From positions 1 to 63,183 of the forward strand of contig CACYLY010000006.1 of assembly GCA_902775355.1 (NCBI GenBank): DNA of 63,183 nucleotides, given 5' to 3'. Position numbers and translations under genes: made by a program. The stretch comes from Oscillospiraceae bacterium (lineage in GTDB: Bacteria; Bacillota; Clostridia; Oscillospirales; Oscillospiraceae). Below the pieces are notes generated by a model that worked only from the letters and a program-made list of their open reading frames with translations, ran no database searches and was not told the origin of the DNA. Shown here piece by piece: positions 33,502 to 41,824 of the stretch. The stretch's first letter is position 1. Each line of letters begins with the position of its first letter.

Positions 33502-33534
33502 GCTTTTTCCCTCCTGTGGGTTGTTGCGGAATGT

Positions 33535-33563
33535 ATGATACCAGATTCCCGCCCCGCTGACAA
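33535..33563 (-). promoter_or_regulatory. promoter of the Lar-like gene
   Basis: On the minus strand TTGTCA and TATCAT with a 17-nt spacer. Confidence 0.75.
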
Positions 33564-33584
33564 GTCCTTTTGTCTGCGATCGCC

Positions 33585-34346
33585 TCAGTCGCCGGGCTCC
33601 GCCAGCAGCTCGGCAAGGACTTCTTCGGCGCTGGTCTTTCCGTTCAGGGAGATGCTGATCGTCAAAAAACAGCCGTCCCGCTGGGTGCAGTAGAATGCCT
33701 GAGAAAAGCCCGACCGGCCCAGAGTCCCCGTCACGCACACCGCTTCATAGCTCCTGCCGCAGATCTCCGCCCGGCAGCGCACGACGGCGGGATCCTTCAG
33801 CCCGTACCCGCCCAGAAGCTCCGGCAGCGACCGGGCCATGCAGTCCATATAGCTCTCCGGACTGTCGCAGACCTGGCCGTCAGACAGGCGCAGCGGAGAC
33901 CGCTCCAGAAAGACCTGAACGATATCTCCGCCCCGCCGCAGATCCAGATCCATATAGGGCATCCCCATGTTCAGGAACGTTTCGACGTCCAGCTCCGCGG
34001 CCTGCGGATCGCCGTAATATTCCGCGGCGATCTCCTCCCGGCTGCACACCTGCCAGGAATCGTCCACCAGCAGGCGCAGCTCCCAGAAGGGCTGACTGTA
34101 CACGCCCTCCTCCAGGCTGCCAGGTCCCAGCGTGGGCGCCGCAGACTGCCCGGGCGCGGGCTTCACAGTCGGTTCTGGCGTAGGCTTGGGGGTCGGCTCC
34201 GGTGTAGGCTCGGGCGTGGGCTCAGGCGTAGGCTCCTGGGTTTCGGCCGGCGCGGGGGCCGTCGGGCCCTCTGTGTTTCCGCTGCAGCCTGCCAGCAGGC
34301 CCGCCAGCATCAGCAGGACCAGCAGAAAAGCCATCTGTCGTTTCAT
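33585..34346 (-). CDS. lipoprotein with TPEP linker, unknown function
   Basis: A 253-residue lipoprotein: signal peptide with lipobox LLAGC (near residue 21), a proline linker with five to six TPEP-type repeats (about 37-62) and a ~170-residue alpha/beta domain (WELRLLVDDSWQVCSREEIAAEYYG to EEVLAELLAEPGD) containing several Cys residues. The linker would hold the domain away from the membrane or wall. No family was recognised. It has no operon partner: the Lar-like gene downstream has its own promoter. The ATG at 34346 follows a GGGAGGGG site. Confidence 0.75.
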   Translation of the reverse strand: MKRQMAFLLVLLMLAGLLAGCSGNTEGPTAPAPAETQEPTPEPTPEPTPEPTPKPTPEPTVKPAPGQSAAPTLGPGSLEEGVYSQPFWELRLLVDDSWQVCSREEIAAEYYGDPQAAELDVETFLNMGMPYMDLDLRRGGDIVQVFLERSPLRLSDGQVCDSPESYMDCMARSLPELLGGYGLKDPAVVRCRAEICGRSYEAVCVTGTLGRSGFSQAFYCTQRDGCFLTISISLNGKTSAEEVLAELLAEPGD

Positions 34347-34476
34347 GAAATCCCCTCCCTTTTCATCTCTGTCCGTAAAACGTTTGTACAGGGAAAAAGG
34401 TTTCAAAAGCAAGCCGGGGTCTCAGAAAATCTCCGCCGAAGCGATGTATGTTTCTCTTTACGCACCGTCTCGCGCC

Positions 34477-34503
34477 GTAGCGCCGAGCATCGCTCGGCGT
34501 CGT
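34477..34503 (+). repeat. solitary CGCCGAGC/GCTCGGCG palindrome
   Basis: One copy of the GTAGCGCCGAGC-type repeat, with loop ATC, in the divergent gap between the lipoprotein gene and the BlaI gene. Confidence 0.8.
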
Positions 34504-34560
34504 TCCGCCCTGCGTTTCCCTCCCGCGGCGCCGTCTTAAGATTTCTTCACAAATATCCGG

Positions 34561-34613
34561 TTGACAAATGTAGTCTCCCGTGCTATGGTGTAGTTGTCCG
34601 GACTACACGTGTA
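34561..34613 (+). promoter_or_regulatory. promoter and BlaI-type operator
   Basis: A consensus TTGACA and TATGGT with a 17-nt spacer (34561-34589) are followed by TACACGTGTA at 34604-34613, an exact TACA-N2-TGTA BlaI/MecI operator core. A second dyad, TGTAGT...ACTACA (34589-34607), overlaps the -10 box. This fits repression of the blaI-M56 pair by its own product. Confidence 0.85.
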
Positions 34614-34644
34614 ATCTATATCCTTCCCGAAGGAGGCACAAGCC

Positions 34645-35022
34645 ATGAATCTTTCCCTTGCCGATAAAATTTCCGACTCCGAGCTGGAGGTCATGAAGCT
34701 CCTGTGGCAGGCGGAGGACGCTCTGTCCGTCACGGAGATCCGCGAGGCGCTGCAGCGCAGCCGGGGCTGGGAGGCCACCACGGTCAAGACTCTGGTCTCC
34801 CGCCTGCTGAGCAAGGGCGTGATCCGCCAGGAGAAGCGCAAGGTTTTCTATTACTCCCCCCTGATCACCGAGCAGGAATACAATGCCTGGGCCACCGACA
34901 GTCTGATCCGCCGCCTCTACAACGGCAGCGCCAAGGACCTGGTGGCCGCCCTGGTCCACTCCGAGGGTCTCAGCGCCGCGGATCTGGACGAGCTGCGGGC
35001 CATGTTCCGGGTGGAGGACTGA
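34645..35022 (+). CDS. BlaI/MecI-family repressor
   Basis: A 125-residue winged-HTH protein: LADKISDSELEVMKLLWQ, LSVTEIREAL, WEATTVKTLVSRLLSKGVIRQEKRKVFYYSPLI, then a helical dimerisation part. The length is typical. The ATG follows AAGGAGG. It lies 3 nt before the M56 sensor gene and behind a promoter with an exact BlaI-type operator, so it is almost certainly autorepressed and released when the sensor protease cleaves it. Confidence 0.93.
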   Translation: MNLSLADKISDSELEVMKLLWQAEDALSVTEIREALQRSRGWEATTVKTLVSRLLSKGVIRQEKRKVFYYSPLITEQEYNAWATDSLIRRLYNGSAKDLVAALVHSEGLSAADLDELRAMFRVED

Positions 35023-35025
35023 GGG

Positions 35026-38000
35026 ATGGAGACGCTGATCTCGCTGACTCTCAGCGGCAGCGCCCTGGCCCTGCTGCTCCTGCTCCTGGGCCGGCTCCTG
35101 GGCAGGCGCCTGTCCAGCACGGTGTATTACTACGCCTGGCTGCTGGTGCTGCTGCGCTTCCTGCTGCCCCTGCCGGGTCTGGTGCCCCTGGGGCAGCGGG
35201 CGGCGGAGCCCGCCGCTCCCGTGCGCCCGGCGCTGATCGACCTGGGCGAAGCGGAGGCCGCGCTGCCGTACATCAGCCAGACTCCCGCTGAAGCGCCGGC
35301 CGCCCTGCCCGCCGCATTGCCCGAGGAAGAAGCGCCCGCGCAGGAATCCGCCGCCGTCTCCGCCGCCCCGGCGCAGCCCGCGGCCCGCGGCTTCTCCGTC
35401 GACTGGCGCTCTCCCCGGCTCTGGCTCACGCTCTGGGCTCTGGGCGCCGGGACCTGCTTCCTCTGGCCCATCGTCAGCTACCTGCGCTTCACCGCCGCTC
35501 TCCGCCGTCGTCTTTTGAAGCCGGGGCGGGAGCTGCGGCAGCGCTACGCCGCCCTGCCCGGAAAAAAGCCCCGGCTCTCCCTCTGCCCCGCCCTGCAGAC
35601 GCCGCTGATGTTCGGCGTTTTCGCCCCGCGGATCGTGCTGCCTCAGGAGCTGGCCGAGGAGCCGGAGCTGCTGGACAATGTGCTGCGCCACGAGCTCTGC
35701 CACTACCGGCGGCGGGACCCGCTGTACAAGTGGTTTGCCGCGGCGGTGCTGGCCCTGCACTGGTTCAATCCCCTCTCCTGGCTGATCCGCCGGGAGCTGA
35801 ACCGCGCCTGCGAGCTGAGCTGCGACGAGACCCTGCTGCGCTCCATGGACCGGGCGGAGAAGCAGGCCTACGGCGAGACCCTGCTGCGCATGGCGGCCAG
35901 CGCCGCCCTGCCCGCCGGGGTGGTCGCCACCACCTTCTCCACCGAGAAGAAAAACCTGAAAGAACGATTGGAGCAAATCATGAACTATAACAAGACAAAA
36001 GGCAGGGCGCTGGCCGCCCTGCTGGCCCTGCTGCTGCTCTGCGGCTGCGGCGTCGCCGCCGGGCCGGCGGAAGGCCAGGACGCCTCTCTCGTCCCCACCG
36101 AGGAAACGGTGGTGGAGGTCTCCACCGTGGACGAGCTGCTGGCCGCCATCCGCCCCCACGCCACCGTGGTGCTGGCCCCCGGCGAGTACGATCTCTCCTC
36201 CGCCGCCGACTACGGCCACGTCAGCGAGAACCCCTATATCGCCTGGGTCCAGGTGCCCCAGGCGGACGAGAAGGAGCCGGGCTTTGAGCTGCAGATCCTG
36301 GGCGCGGAGGGCCTGACCCTCCGGGGCGCCGGGGAGGACAAGACCACCCTGGCCGCCGTCCCCCGCTACGCAAACGCCCTGCACTTCCTCAACTGCAGGG
36401 GCCTGCGCCTGGAGGGCCTCACCGCCGGCCACACTCCCGCCCCGGGCTACTGCATGGGCGGCGTGCTGTACTTCGACGCCTGCAATGACGTGACCGTGGA
36501 CGCCTGCGGCCTTTTCGGCTGCGGCACCATCGGCGTCCAGGGCCGGGACTGCACGAGCCTGAACGTCACCGGCTGCCATATCTACGAGTGCAGCTACGGC
36601 GCCGTGGTCCTGCACAGCTGCCGGAAGGCGCTGGTGGAGGGCTGCGAGATCGAGCGCAACGGCCTCAAGCCCGAGACCGGCCCGGCCTACAACCTCTTCA
36701 CCGCGGACTTCACCGAGGATCTCACCGTGCTGAACTGCCGCGTCCACGACAACCTCTGCCAGACCCTTCTCAACACCGACAACTGCAAAAACACGCTTTT
36801 CCTCTCCAACCGGGTGGAAAAGAACGATTTCCAGACATGCCTGTTCCAGCTGCACCAGGTCCCCGCCACGGTGGACGGCTGCGCTTTCACGGACAATGAA
36901 ACCCCCGCCTGGGTCTACGGCAGCATCCTGCCCATCGACATGGAGGGCAGGGCCCTGGCCGCGGCGGAGCTGCAGGCCATGGAATACCGGGAGCTGGACC
37001 CGGCCGCCGTGAAGCCCGCCCAGCCCGCCGCCGCGGCGCTGGAGCTGCCCGTGGGGGGCAGCGTCACCGTCACCACGGTGGACGAGTTCCTGGCCGCCAT
37101 CGGCCCGGACCGGACTATCCTGCTGGACGGGGAGCTCTTCGACCTGTCCACCGCCTCCAACTACGGCGGCGTGGGCGGCGCGTACTACTACTGGTTGGAG
37201 AACCACGACGGGCCGGAGCTGATGATCAGCGGCGTCTCGGGCCTCACCATCCGCTCGGTCTCCGAGGACCCGGCGGCCACCACCCTTGCCGCCGTCCCCC
37301 GCTATGCCAACGTCCTGCGCTTCCGGGACTGCGAGCACATCAATCTGGTGGGCTTCACCGCCGGCCACACCCAGGAGCCGGGCTCCTGTTCCGGCGGCGT
37401 GCTGTACTTCAGCAACTGCCACGGCGTCGGCCTGGAGGCCTGCCGGCTCTACGGCTGCGGCATCCTGGGCCTGAGCGCCGACGGCTGCACCGATCTGACG
37501 CTGCGGGACTGCGAGATCTACGACTGCAGCCAGGGCGGCGTGCACCTGGCTCGCACCGACGGGGTCCGCTTCCTGAACTGCGACATCCACGACGTGCCCA
37601 GCCCCGCCCTGAACTTCTTCAACTGCGGCGATCTGAGCTGGAACGGCGCGCCCATGACCGGCAATCGCTTCGACGTGGCGCCCGACGGCACGCTGCAGGA
37701 TCTGTCCGTTCCGGCCGCCCAGGGCGAGGGGAGCTTCTCCGTCGCCTTCAGCGACGAAAACAGCGATCCCTCCTGGAGCTTCTACCCCAGGGGACTGCAG
37801 CAGCATCCCTACGAGCTGCTCATGCCCGGCCGCTTCCGGGAGGCAAACGGGACCCGGGAATTTGCCCGGGAGGTGCAAAAGAATATCGCCGAGGGAAACT
37901 GGGAAGCGCTAAGCGGGCAGCTTTCCTATCCCTTCACCCTGTGCTCCGGCTCCTTCACCCGGTCCATCCCGGACGCGGAAACCTTCCTGGCCCAGGATCT

Positions 38001-38517
38001 GGACACGCTGATCCCTCCGGATTTCCGGGAGCGCATCGCCGCTGATCCGTTGGAATCCTACGGGATCGACGGCTTCGGCAACAGCTTCTGCGGCGGCCAC
38101 CTGGCCTTTGCCCGGATCCGGAACGCCGAGGACGCCGACGATCTGCGCCTGACCTATCTCTCCACCGAGGAGACGCTGAAAGACTACCGGGAAGAGCCCC
38201 GTGCCGTCCGCATCTTCTACTTCTCGGAGGAGCTGAGCGAGGTCACCCTGACCAAGGGGGAAACCGTGGTCATGAGCGCCCAAGCTGAGCCCCTGGGTCT
38301 CTACCCCGACGCGGAATACACCTGGACCGTCAGTGATCCCTCCGCCCTGAAGCTGACGCCCGGCGAGCGGGGCGTGTTCTGCAGCGTGGAGGCCCTGCAG
38401 CCCGTGAAGGGCGGCGTGACCCTGACGGTCAGCTTCCGGGGCGTCAGCCGGGAGCTGAAGCTCTACGTCGTCGACCCCTCCGCCGCTCTCCCCCCCACCC
38501 CCGCCCCCACGCCCTAA
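35026..38517 (+). CDS. BlaR1-like M56 metalloprotease with two beta-helix sensor units
   Basis: A 1163-residue protein. Residues 1-310 are the BlaR1/MecR1 membrane protease: several helices, the zinc motif HELCH (His222, Glu223, His226) and CELSCDE as the third ligand. After a membrane segment ending in LLLLCGC (near 340) the usual penicillin-binding sensor is replaced. Two homologous ~280-residue units follow (about 360-650 and 670-920), each with STVDELLAAI-like start, LAAVPRYAN and a GGVLYF-CN/D core, which fold as right-handed beta-helices of the carbohydrate-binding CASH type. Residues 930-1150 form a further region ending in an Ig-like part. It probably senses a glycan or envelope ligand and derepresses the preceding BlaI-like gene. 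Confidence 0.87.
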   Translation: METLISLTLSGSALALLLLLLGRLLGRRLSSTVYYYAWLLVLLRFLLPLPGLVPLGQRAAEPAAPVRPALIDLGEAEAALPYISQTPAEAPAALPAALPEEEAPAQESAAVSAAPAQPAARGFSVDWRSPRLWLTLWALGAGTCFLWPIVSYLRFTAALRRRLLKPGRELRQRYAALPGKKPRLSLCPALQTPLMFGVFAPRIVLPQELAEEPELLDNVLRHELCHYRRRDPLYKWFAAAVLALHWFNPLSWLIRRELNRACELSCDETLLRSMDRAEKQAYGETLLRMAASAALPAGVVATTFSTEKKNLKERLEQIMNYNKTKGRALAALLALLLLCGCGVAAGPAEGQDASLVPTEETVVEVSTVDELLAAIRPHATVVLAPGEYDLSSAADYGHVSENPYIAWVQVPQADEKEPGFELQILGAEGLTLRGAGEDKTTLAAVPRYANALHFLNCRGLRLEGLTAGHTPAPGYCMGGVLYFDACNDVTVDACGLFGCGTIGVQGRDCTSLNVTGCHIYECSYGAVVLHSCRKALVEGCEIERNGLKPETGPAYNLFTADFTEDLTVLNCRVHDNLCQTLLNTDNCKNTLFLSNRVEKNDFQTCLFQLHQVPATVDGCAFTDNETPAWVYGSILPIDMEGRALAAAELQAMEYRELDPAAVKPAQPAAAALELPVGGSVTVTTVDEFLAAIGPDRTILLDGELFDLSTASNYGGVGGAYYYWLENHDGPELMISGVSGLTIRSVSEDPAATTLAAVPRYANVLRFRDCEHINLVGFTAGHTQEPGSCSGGVLYFSNCHGVGLEACRLYGCGILGLSADGCTDLTLRDCEIYDCSQGGVHLARTDGVRFLNCDIHDVPSPALNFFNCGDLSWNGAPMTGNRFDVAPDGTLQDLSVPAAQGEGSFSVAFSDENSDPSWSFYPRGLQQHPYELLMPGRFREANGTREFAREVQKNIAEGNWEALSGQLSYPFTLCSGSFTRSIPDAETFLAQDLDTLIPPDFRERIAADPLESYGIDGFGNSFCGGHLAFARIRNAEDADDLRLTYLSTEETLKDYREEPRAVRIFYFSEELSEVTLTKGETVVMSAQAEPLGLYPDAEYTWTVSDPSALKLTPGERGVFCSVEALQPVKGGVTLTVSFRGVSRELKLYVVDPSAALPPTPAPTP

Positions 38518-39226
38518 GGGCGCTTCAGGTCGCGCCCGCTGATCCGCGCCGACGTCTCGTCCGAATCCGTAGGGGCGATCCCTTGTGGTCGCCCGCGGAC
38601 ACGGCACAACCCCTCCGTCACCCGGCTTGCGTGGGACGCCGGGCGACACCTCCCCTTGCACAGGGGAGGTTGGGGCGCGCCGACATTCCGTCTACGCCGT
38701 AGGGGCGCTTCAGGTCGCGCCCGCCGTTCCGCGCCAACGCCCGTCCCCGCGTAGGGGCGATCCCTTGCGGTCGCCCGTTCTTTCCTTTCGCGTTTCGGCA
38801 CGTCTGCGGGCGATTCGTGAATCGCCCCTACGCCTTGGCTCGCCCCGCGCGGCAGCGTGGGGAGAGCTGGCGCGGCAGCGCCTGAGAGGGAGAACACGAC
38901 CGTGTGCGCACGGTTTTGCAATGGCAGAACCCGGACGGATGCGGAAGACGGGGCGCAGGCAAGGAACGGCGGGCCGGGACAAGCCACGGCCCCTACGACG
39001 CATGACGGAACGTCGGCGCGGATCGGCGCAAGGCCCTCCTTGCGTCAAGGGGGGTGCCCCAGTTCGCAAACCGGGGCGGGGGATACAGATCCCCGTAGCG
39101 CCGAGCAGCGCTCGGCGAAAACGGAATGAATCGGCAGGATGTGGGATCGCCGAGCAATGCTCGGCGCTACGGATGCGAGAGGGAACGCAGGCACGGATCG
39201 GCGGGAGGGGCAAGCCCCTCCCCTAC
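38514..39226. repeat. second large field of REP-like palindromic repeats
   Basis: Elements lie at 38514, 38569, 38699, 38751, 38806 (inverse), 38969 (inverse), 39095, 39148 (inverse) and 39202 (inverse). Cores include GGGCGCTTC/GTCGCGCCC, GGGCGATCCC/GGTCGCCC, GGGCGATTC/GAATCGCCC, GGGAGGGGC/GCCCCTCCC and CGCCGAGC/GCTCGGCG. They fill the 808 bp between the M56 gene and the SPOR-like gene; open frames here are repeat artefacts. Confidence 0.85.
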
Positions 39227-39230
39227 AACG

Positions 39231-39275
39231 AAAACGGAGCGTTCGGCGGGATAACCGCGCCGAACGCTCCGTTTT
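39231..39275. terminator. bidirectional terminator
   Basis: AAAACGGAGCGTTCGGCG and CGCCGAACGCTCCGTTTT form an 18-bp stem with a 9-nt loop. It ends the leftward SPOR-like gene. Confidence 0.85.
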
Positions 39276-39325
39276 CATTTCTCAGCCGCTTCCGGTGAAC
39301 CGGCTGCCTTTTTTGTTCTGTTTTC

Positions 39326-40072
39326 TTACTTGAGCGCGGACTCCGGCAGCTCCAGCTGCCGCACGTCGGCGCTCCAGTGGTTGGTGCTGCTGCGCAGCTC
39401 GTTGCGGAAGGCCTTGGCGTCCTCCCGGCTGTCAAAGGAGCCGGTGAGCACCAGGTAGCAGCCCCAATCCTTCACCACCGCGGCCTTGTAGCCCAGCTTG
39501 ATCAGCTCGTCCCGGCGCTGCTCCGCGGCCCGGAAGCTGGTCCCGCTGGAATACTGGATGGTGTAGACCGGCTTGGTCTCCTCCTCGTTGGCGGTCATGT
39601 CCAGAAAGGCGCCGCTGGGCTGCTCCCAGCCGTTAAAGTTAGCGTCCCCCACGATCATGGGGTCCTCCTTCCAGTGGGCCAGAAAATCCTCCCGGGCGGA
39701 CTCCGGCAGATAGGCCTCGACCACATAGGCGTCCTTCCGGTCGGTGTTTTCCCGGATCAGGTCCCGGTAAATGATCGCGTCTCCCTCGCGCAGGAACTTG
39801 CCGCACATGACCCGGTATCCCGCGTCCGTCTTATACACGAAGGCGTCAAACCCCGCCTCCAGCATTTCCAGACGGGTCTGCTCGGCGCCTCTCTGATAAG
39901 GGCCGGCCACCACCTGCACGGTGTAGTAGGTCTCCAGAGTCTCGTCCTCTTCGAAAGCCTGTTCGTCGGGGTATGTATATTCGGGTTCCTCGGCCAGGGC
40001 CGTGGCCGCCAGGGTGCAGAGCATCAGGGCCGCCAGCAGCAGCGCCAGCGCGGAACGCAGCGTTTTTTTCAT
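39326..40072 (-). CDS. secreted SPOR-like repeat protein
   Basis: A 248-residue exported protein with a signal peptide ending ATALAEE (near residue 28). Two SPOR-like units follow: YYTVQVVAGPYQRGAEQTRLEMLEAGFDAFVYK... and VYTIQYSSGTSFRAAEQRRDELIKLGYKAAVVK.... Each pattern is strand-helix-strand ending in a V-x-x-G-F/K part. SPOR domains bind denuded peptidoglycan at division or sporulation sites. The ATG at 40072 follows GGGGAGG. It has its own promoter, so it is not part of the operon upstream. Confidence 0.82.
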   Translation of the reverse strand: MKKTLRSALALLLAALMLCTLAATALAEEPEYTYPDEQAFEEDETLETYYTVQVVAGPYQRGAEQTRLEMLEAGFDAFVYKTDAGYRVMCGKFLREGDAIIYRDLIRENTDRKDAYVVEAYLPESAREDFLAHWKEDPMIVGDANFNGWEQPSGAFLDMTANEEETKPVYTIQYSSGTSFRAAEQRRDELIKLGYKAAVVKDWGCYLVLTGSFDSREDAKAFRNELRSSTNHWSADVRQLELPESALK

Positions 40073-40102
40073 ATCCTTTTCCTCCCCTTTGAAGATGTTT
40101 TT

Positions 40103-40131
40103 ATTATAGCCTTTTTCCCCGGAGCCTGCAA
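40103..40131 (-). promoter_or_regulatory. promoter of the SPOR-like gene
   Basis: On the minus strand TTGCAG and a perfect TATAAT with a 17-nt spacer, 31 bp before the start codon. Confidence 0.8.
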
Positions 40132-40181
40132 GTGTTTCCGGCGCTTTTTCCACGGTTTTTCGCCTTTTTTCATACGCACAA

Positions 40182-40217
40182 GCAGGAACGGCCTCCCAAA
40201 AGGGAGGCCGTTCCTGC
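40182..40217 (-). terminator. terminator of the CYTH-fusion gene
   Basis: GCAGGAACGGCCTCCC and GGGAGGCCGTTCCTGC form a perfect 16-bp stem around AAAA, just after the stop at 40234. On the minus strand the T run lies a few bases beyond. Confidence 0.75.
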
Positions 40218-40233
40218 GTGCTGTCCGATTTTC

Positions 40234-41325
40234 TCAGGCCTTTTCCAGGGCCGCCAGGGTGTAGTCCTTGTATTCCACCTGGCCGGTGACCTCCCGGATC
40301 AGCTTCAACTCCGGCGGCAGGCGCACCTCGCCGTCCTCCTCGTTCAGCTCGATCTTCACGATGGCCTTGTCCGTCCAGAAGGGGTAGATGTTCACATTGA
40401 ACTGCTGCCCGTCGTACTGGAGGCTGCAGCGGGTCTTGTGCAGCAGCTGCAGGGCGTCCCCCGCCTCCTCCAGCATCTCCTTGTAGCTGCGCTGGGTCAG
40501 GCGCTCCTCCACCTCCAGCTTCTTGCCGTTGAGGCGGCGGCGCCGGGTCTTGTAGTAGATGGCCTGGCCGTTTTCCACCCATTTGCGCACCCGCAGCTTC
40601 TCGTCGTTGGTGGTGGGCAGATAGGCCTGCTCGATCTCCACCCGGCGGAAGCCCGGCAGCTCCGCCAGCGCCTCCAGATCGGGCATCTCCACCAGGAACT
40701 TCCGCTCGATCTCCGGGGGCGCCGGCTCGCCCAGGAAGTCCCGGATGGCGGCGATCAGCTTCTTCAGCTTCTCCCGCAGCTCCACGGAGTTGTCGATGAC
40801 GCAGTGGCGGGGGTGCTTCTTCCAGGCCTCGATCAGCCGGTCGTCCATGAGCACCGCCTGGCTCACCGTCTCGTAGCGGGCGGCGTTGTTGGCATAGGTG
40901 TAGAACTCCTCCGCGCCCTTGGCGGCGGACACCAGATGGAACACCGCGTCATAGCTCAGCAGCAGCTCCTCCTCGGTCTTCCCCACCTCCTGCAGGACGG
41001 CGGCGAACTCCTCGTCGTTCATGTAGGCCCGGTTGTCGATGGCGCCCCGGTCGCAGACGATCAGGACCTTTTCCGCCTTCATGGTCCGCGCCGCCTTTTC
41101 AAACAGGCGCTCCTTGGTCAGCTGCAGCTCCATCTGCACCTTCTGATAGTCCAGATTGGTGCCGCAGGTCCAGGGAGCCACGCCGCCGGTGATGAACTCC
41201 GTGGCGGTCTCCGGCACGAAGAGCACCGTGTAGCCCAGCTTGGAGAACGCGTTCTGCACCCAGCTCATGGCGGTGGTCTTGCCCGCGCTGGGGCCGCCGG
41301 TGATGACGATCTTGGTCAGCTTCAT
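40234..41325 (-). CDS. P-loop ATPase - CYTH triphosphate tunnel fusion protein
   Basis: A 363-residue two-domain protein. Residues 1-195 form an AAA_28-like P-loop domain with Walker A GGPSAGKTT and VLIVCDRGAID, similar to nucleoside/nicotinamide-kinase-type folds. Residues 205-363 form a CYTH domain starting with the signature EIERKFLV, with the Arg/Lys/Glu-rich tunnel (KLRVRKW, YYKTRRRR, KLEVEERL, IVKIELNEED). CYTH proteins hydrolyse inorganic triphosphate or related phosphates, or make cAMP; this fusion is known from other bacteria and eukaryotes, but its role is unclear. It is the last gene after the HD gene (67-nt gap) and may belong to that operon. Confidence 0.88.
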   Translation of the reverse strand: MKLTKIVITGGPSAGKTTAMSWVQNAFSKLGYTVLFVPETATEFITGGVAPWTCGTNLDYQKVQMELQLTKERLFEKAARTMKAEKVLIVCDRGAIDNRAYMNDEEFAAVLQEVGKTEEELLLSYDAVFHLVSAAKGAEEFYTYANNAARYETVSQAVLMDDRLIEAWKKHPRHCVIDNSVELREKLKKLIAAIRDFLGEPAPPEIERKFLVEMPDLEALAELPGFRRVEIEQAYLPTTNDEKLRVRKWVENGQAIYYKTRRRRLNGKKLEVEERLTQRSYKEMLEEAGDALQLLHKTRCSLQYDGQQFNVNIYPFWTDKAIVKIELNEEDGEVRLPPELKLIREVTGQVEYKDYTLAALEKA

Positions 41326-41392
41326 GGATTCTCCTCCCCTCCGGCGTCAGGCGCCGGTTTTCTATCTTTTCCCCTTCGCGGGGGCAGTGTCC

Positions 41393-41824
41393 TTATTGCT
41401 CCTCCAGCAGGCGCAGGGCCGCGGCGTACTTCTCCACCCGGGCCAGGTCCCGCTCTGTCACCGTGTCCAGGCGCGTCAGGTCGCTGTTGTGCCGCAGATC
41501 CGCCAGCTTCACCGTCCGCGCCACGGGGTTTTGCTTCAGCCGGGCCACATAGTCCATGTAGGGCTCCGCCGGGTCGTGGGTCAGCAGGGCCACCGCCTCC
41601 AGGGCCCGGGGCGGAAAGTCCATCCGCCGCAGATCCTCCAGGCTATAGTCCGTATCCTCCACTACGTCGTGCAGCAGGGCGGCCACGGTGCAGTCCTCGT
41701 CAGGCATCTGCTCGGCCAGGTGCAGCGGGTGGGTCACATAGGGAAGGCCGCACCTGTCCAGCTGTCCCGCGTGGGCCTGAAAGCTCAGCTTAATGGCTTT
41801 TTTCGTCTGTTCCGTGTAGATCAT
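41393..41824 (-). CDS. HD-domain hydrolase (RelA/SpoT- or MESH1-like)
   Basis: A 143-residue HD protein: KLSFQAHAGQLDRCGLPYVTHPLHLAEQM, the HD motif in AALLHDVVEDTDYSLEDL, and LKLADLRHN-type motif VKLADLRHNSDLTRL with the second Asp. These are the features of the ppGpp hydrolase domain of SpoT and of the small hydrolase MESH1. There is no synthetase domain. It may hydrolyse (p)ppGpp or another nucleotide 3'-diphosphate. Its ATG overlaps the stop of the macro-domain gene (ATGA at 41821-41824), so the two are translationally coupled. Confidence 0.88.
   Translation of the reverse strand: MIYTEQTKKAIKLSFQAHAGQLDRCGLPYVTHPLHLAEQMPDEDCTVAALLHDVVEDTDYSLEDLRRMDFPPRALEAVALLTHDPAEPYMDYVARLKQNPVARTVKLADLRHNSDLTRLDTVTERDLARVEKYAAALRLLEEQ

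Noticed and set aside
34603-37878. Very long open frame (1091 codons) antisense to the M56/beta-helix gene, and similar ones at 3028-5769, 6024-8834, 8902-11766 and 58241-61102
   Set aside because: These are shadows of GC-rich genes in the opposite strand. They have low-complexity, Val/His/Arg/Gly-rich compositions, no ribosome binding sites and no recognisable domains, while the sense frames encode known families.
38585-39298. Open frames of 60-240 codons in the 38.5-39.3 kb gap and in the 28.2-28.6 and 32.5-33.1 kb gaps
   Set aside because: They are made of the palindromic repeats, which are stop-poor in several frames; the products are Arg/Pro/Gly-rich with no start signals.
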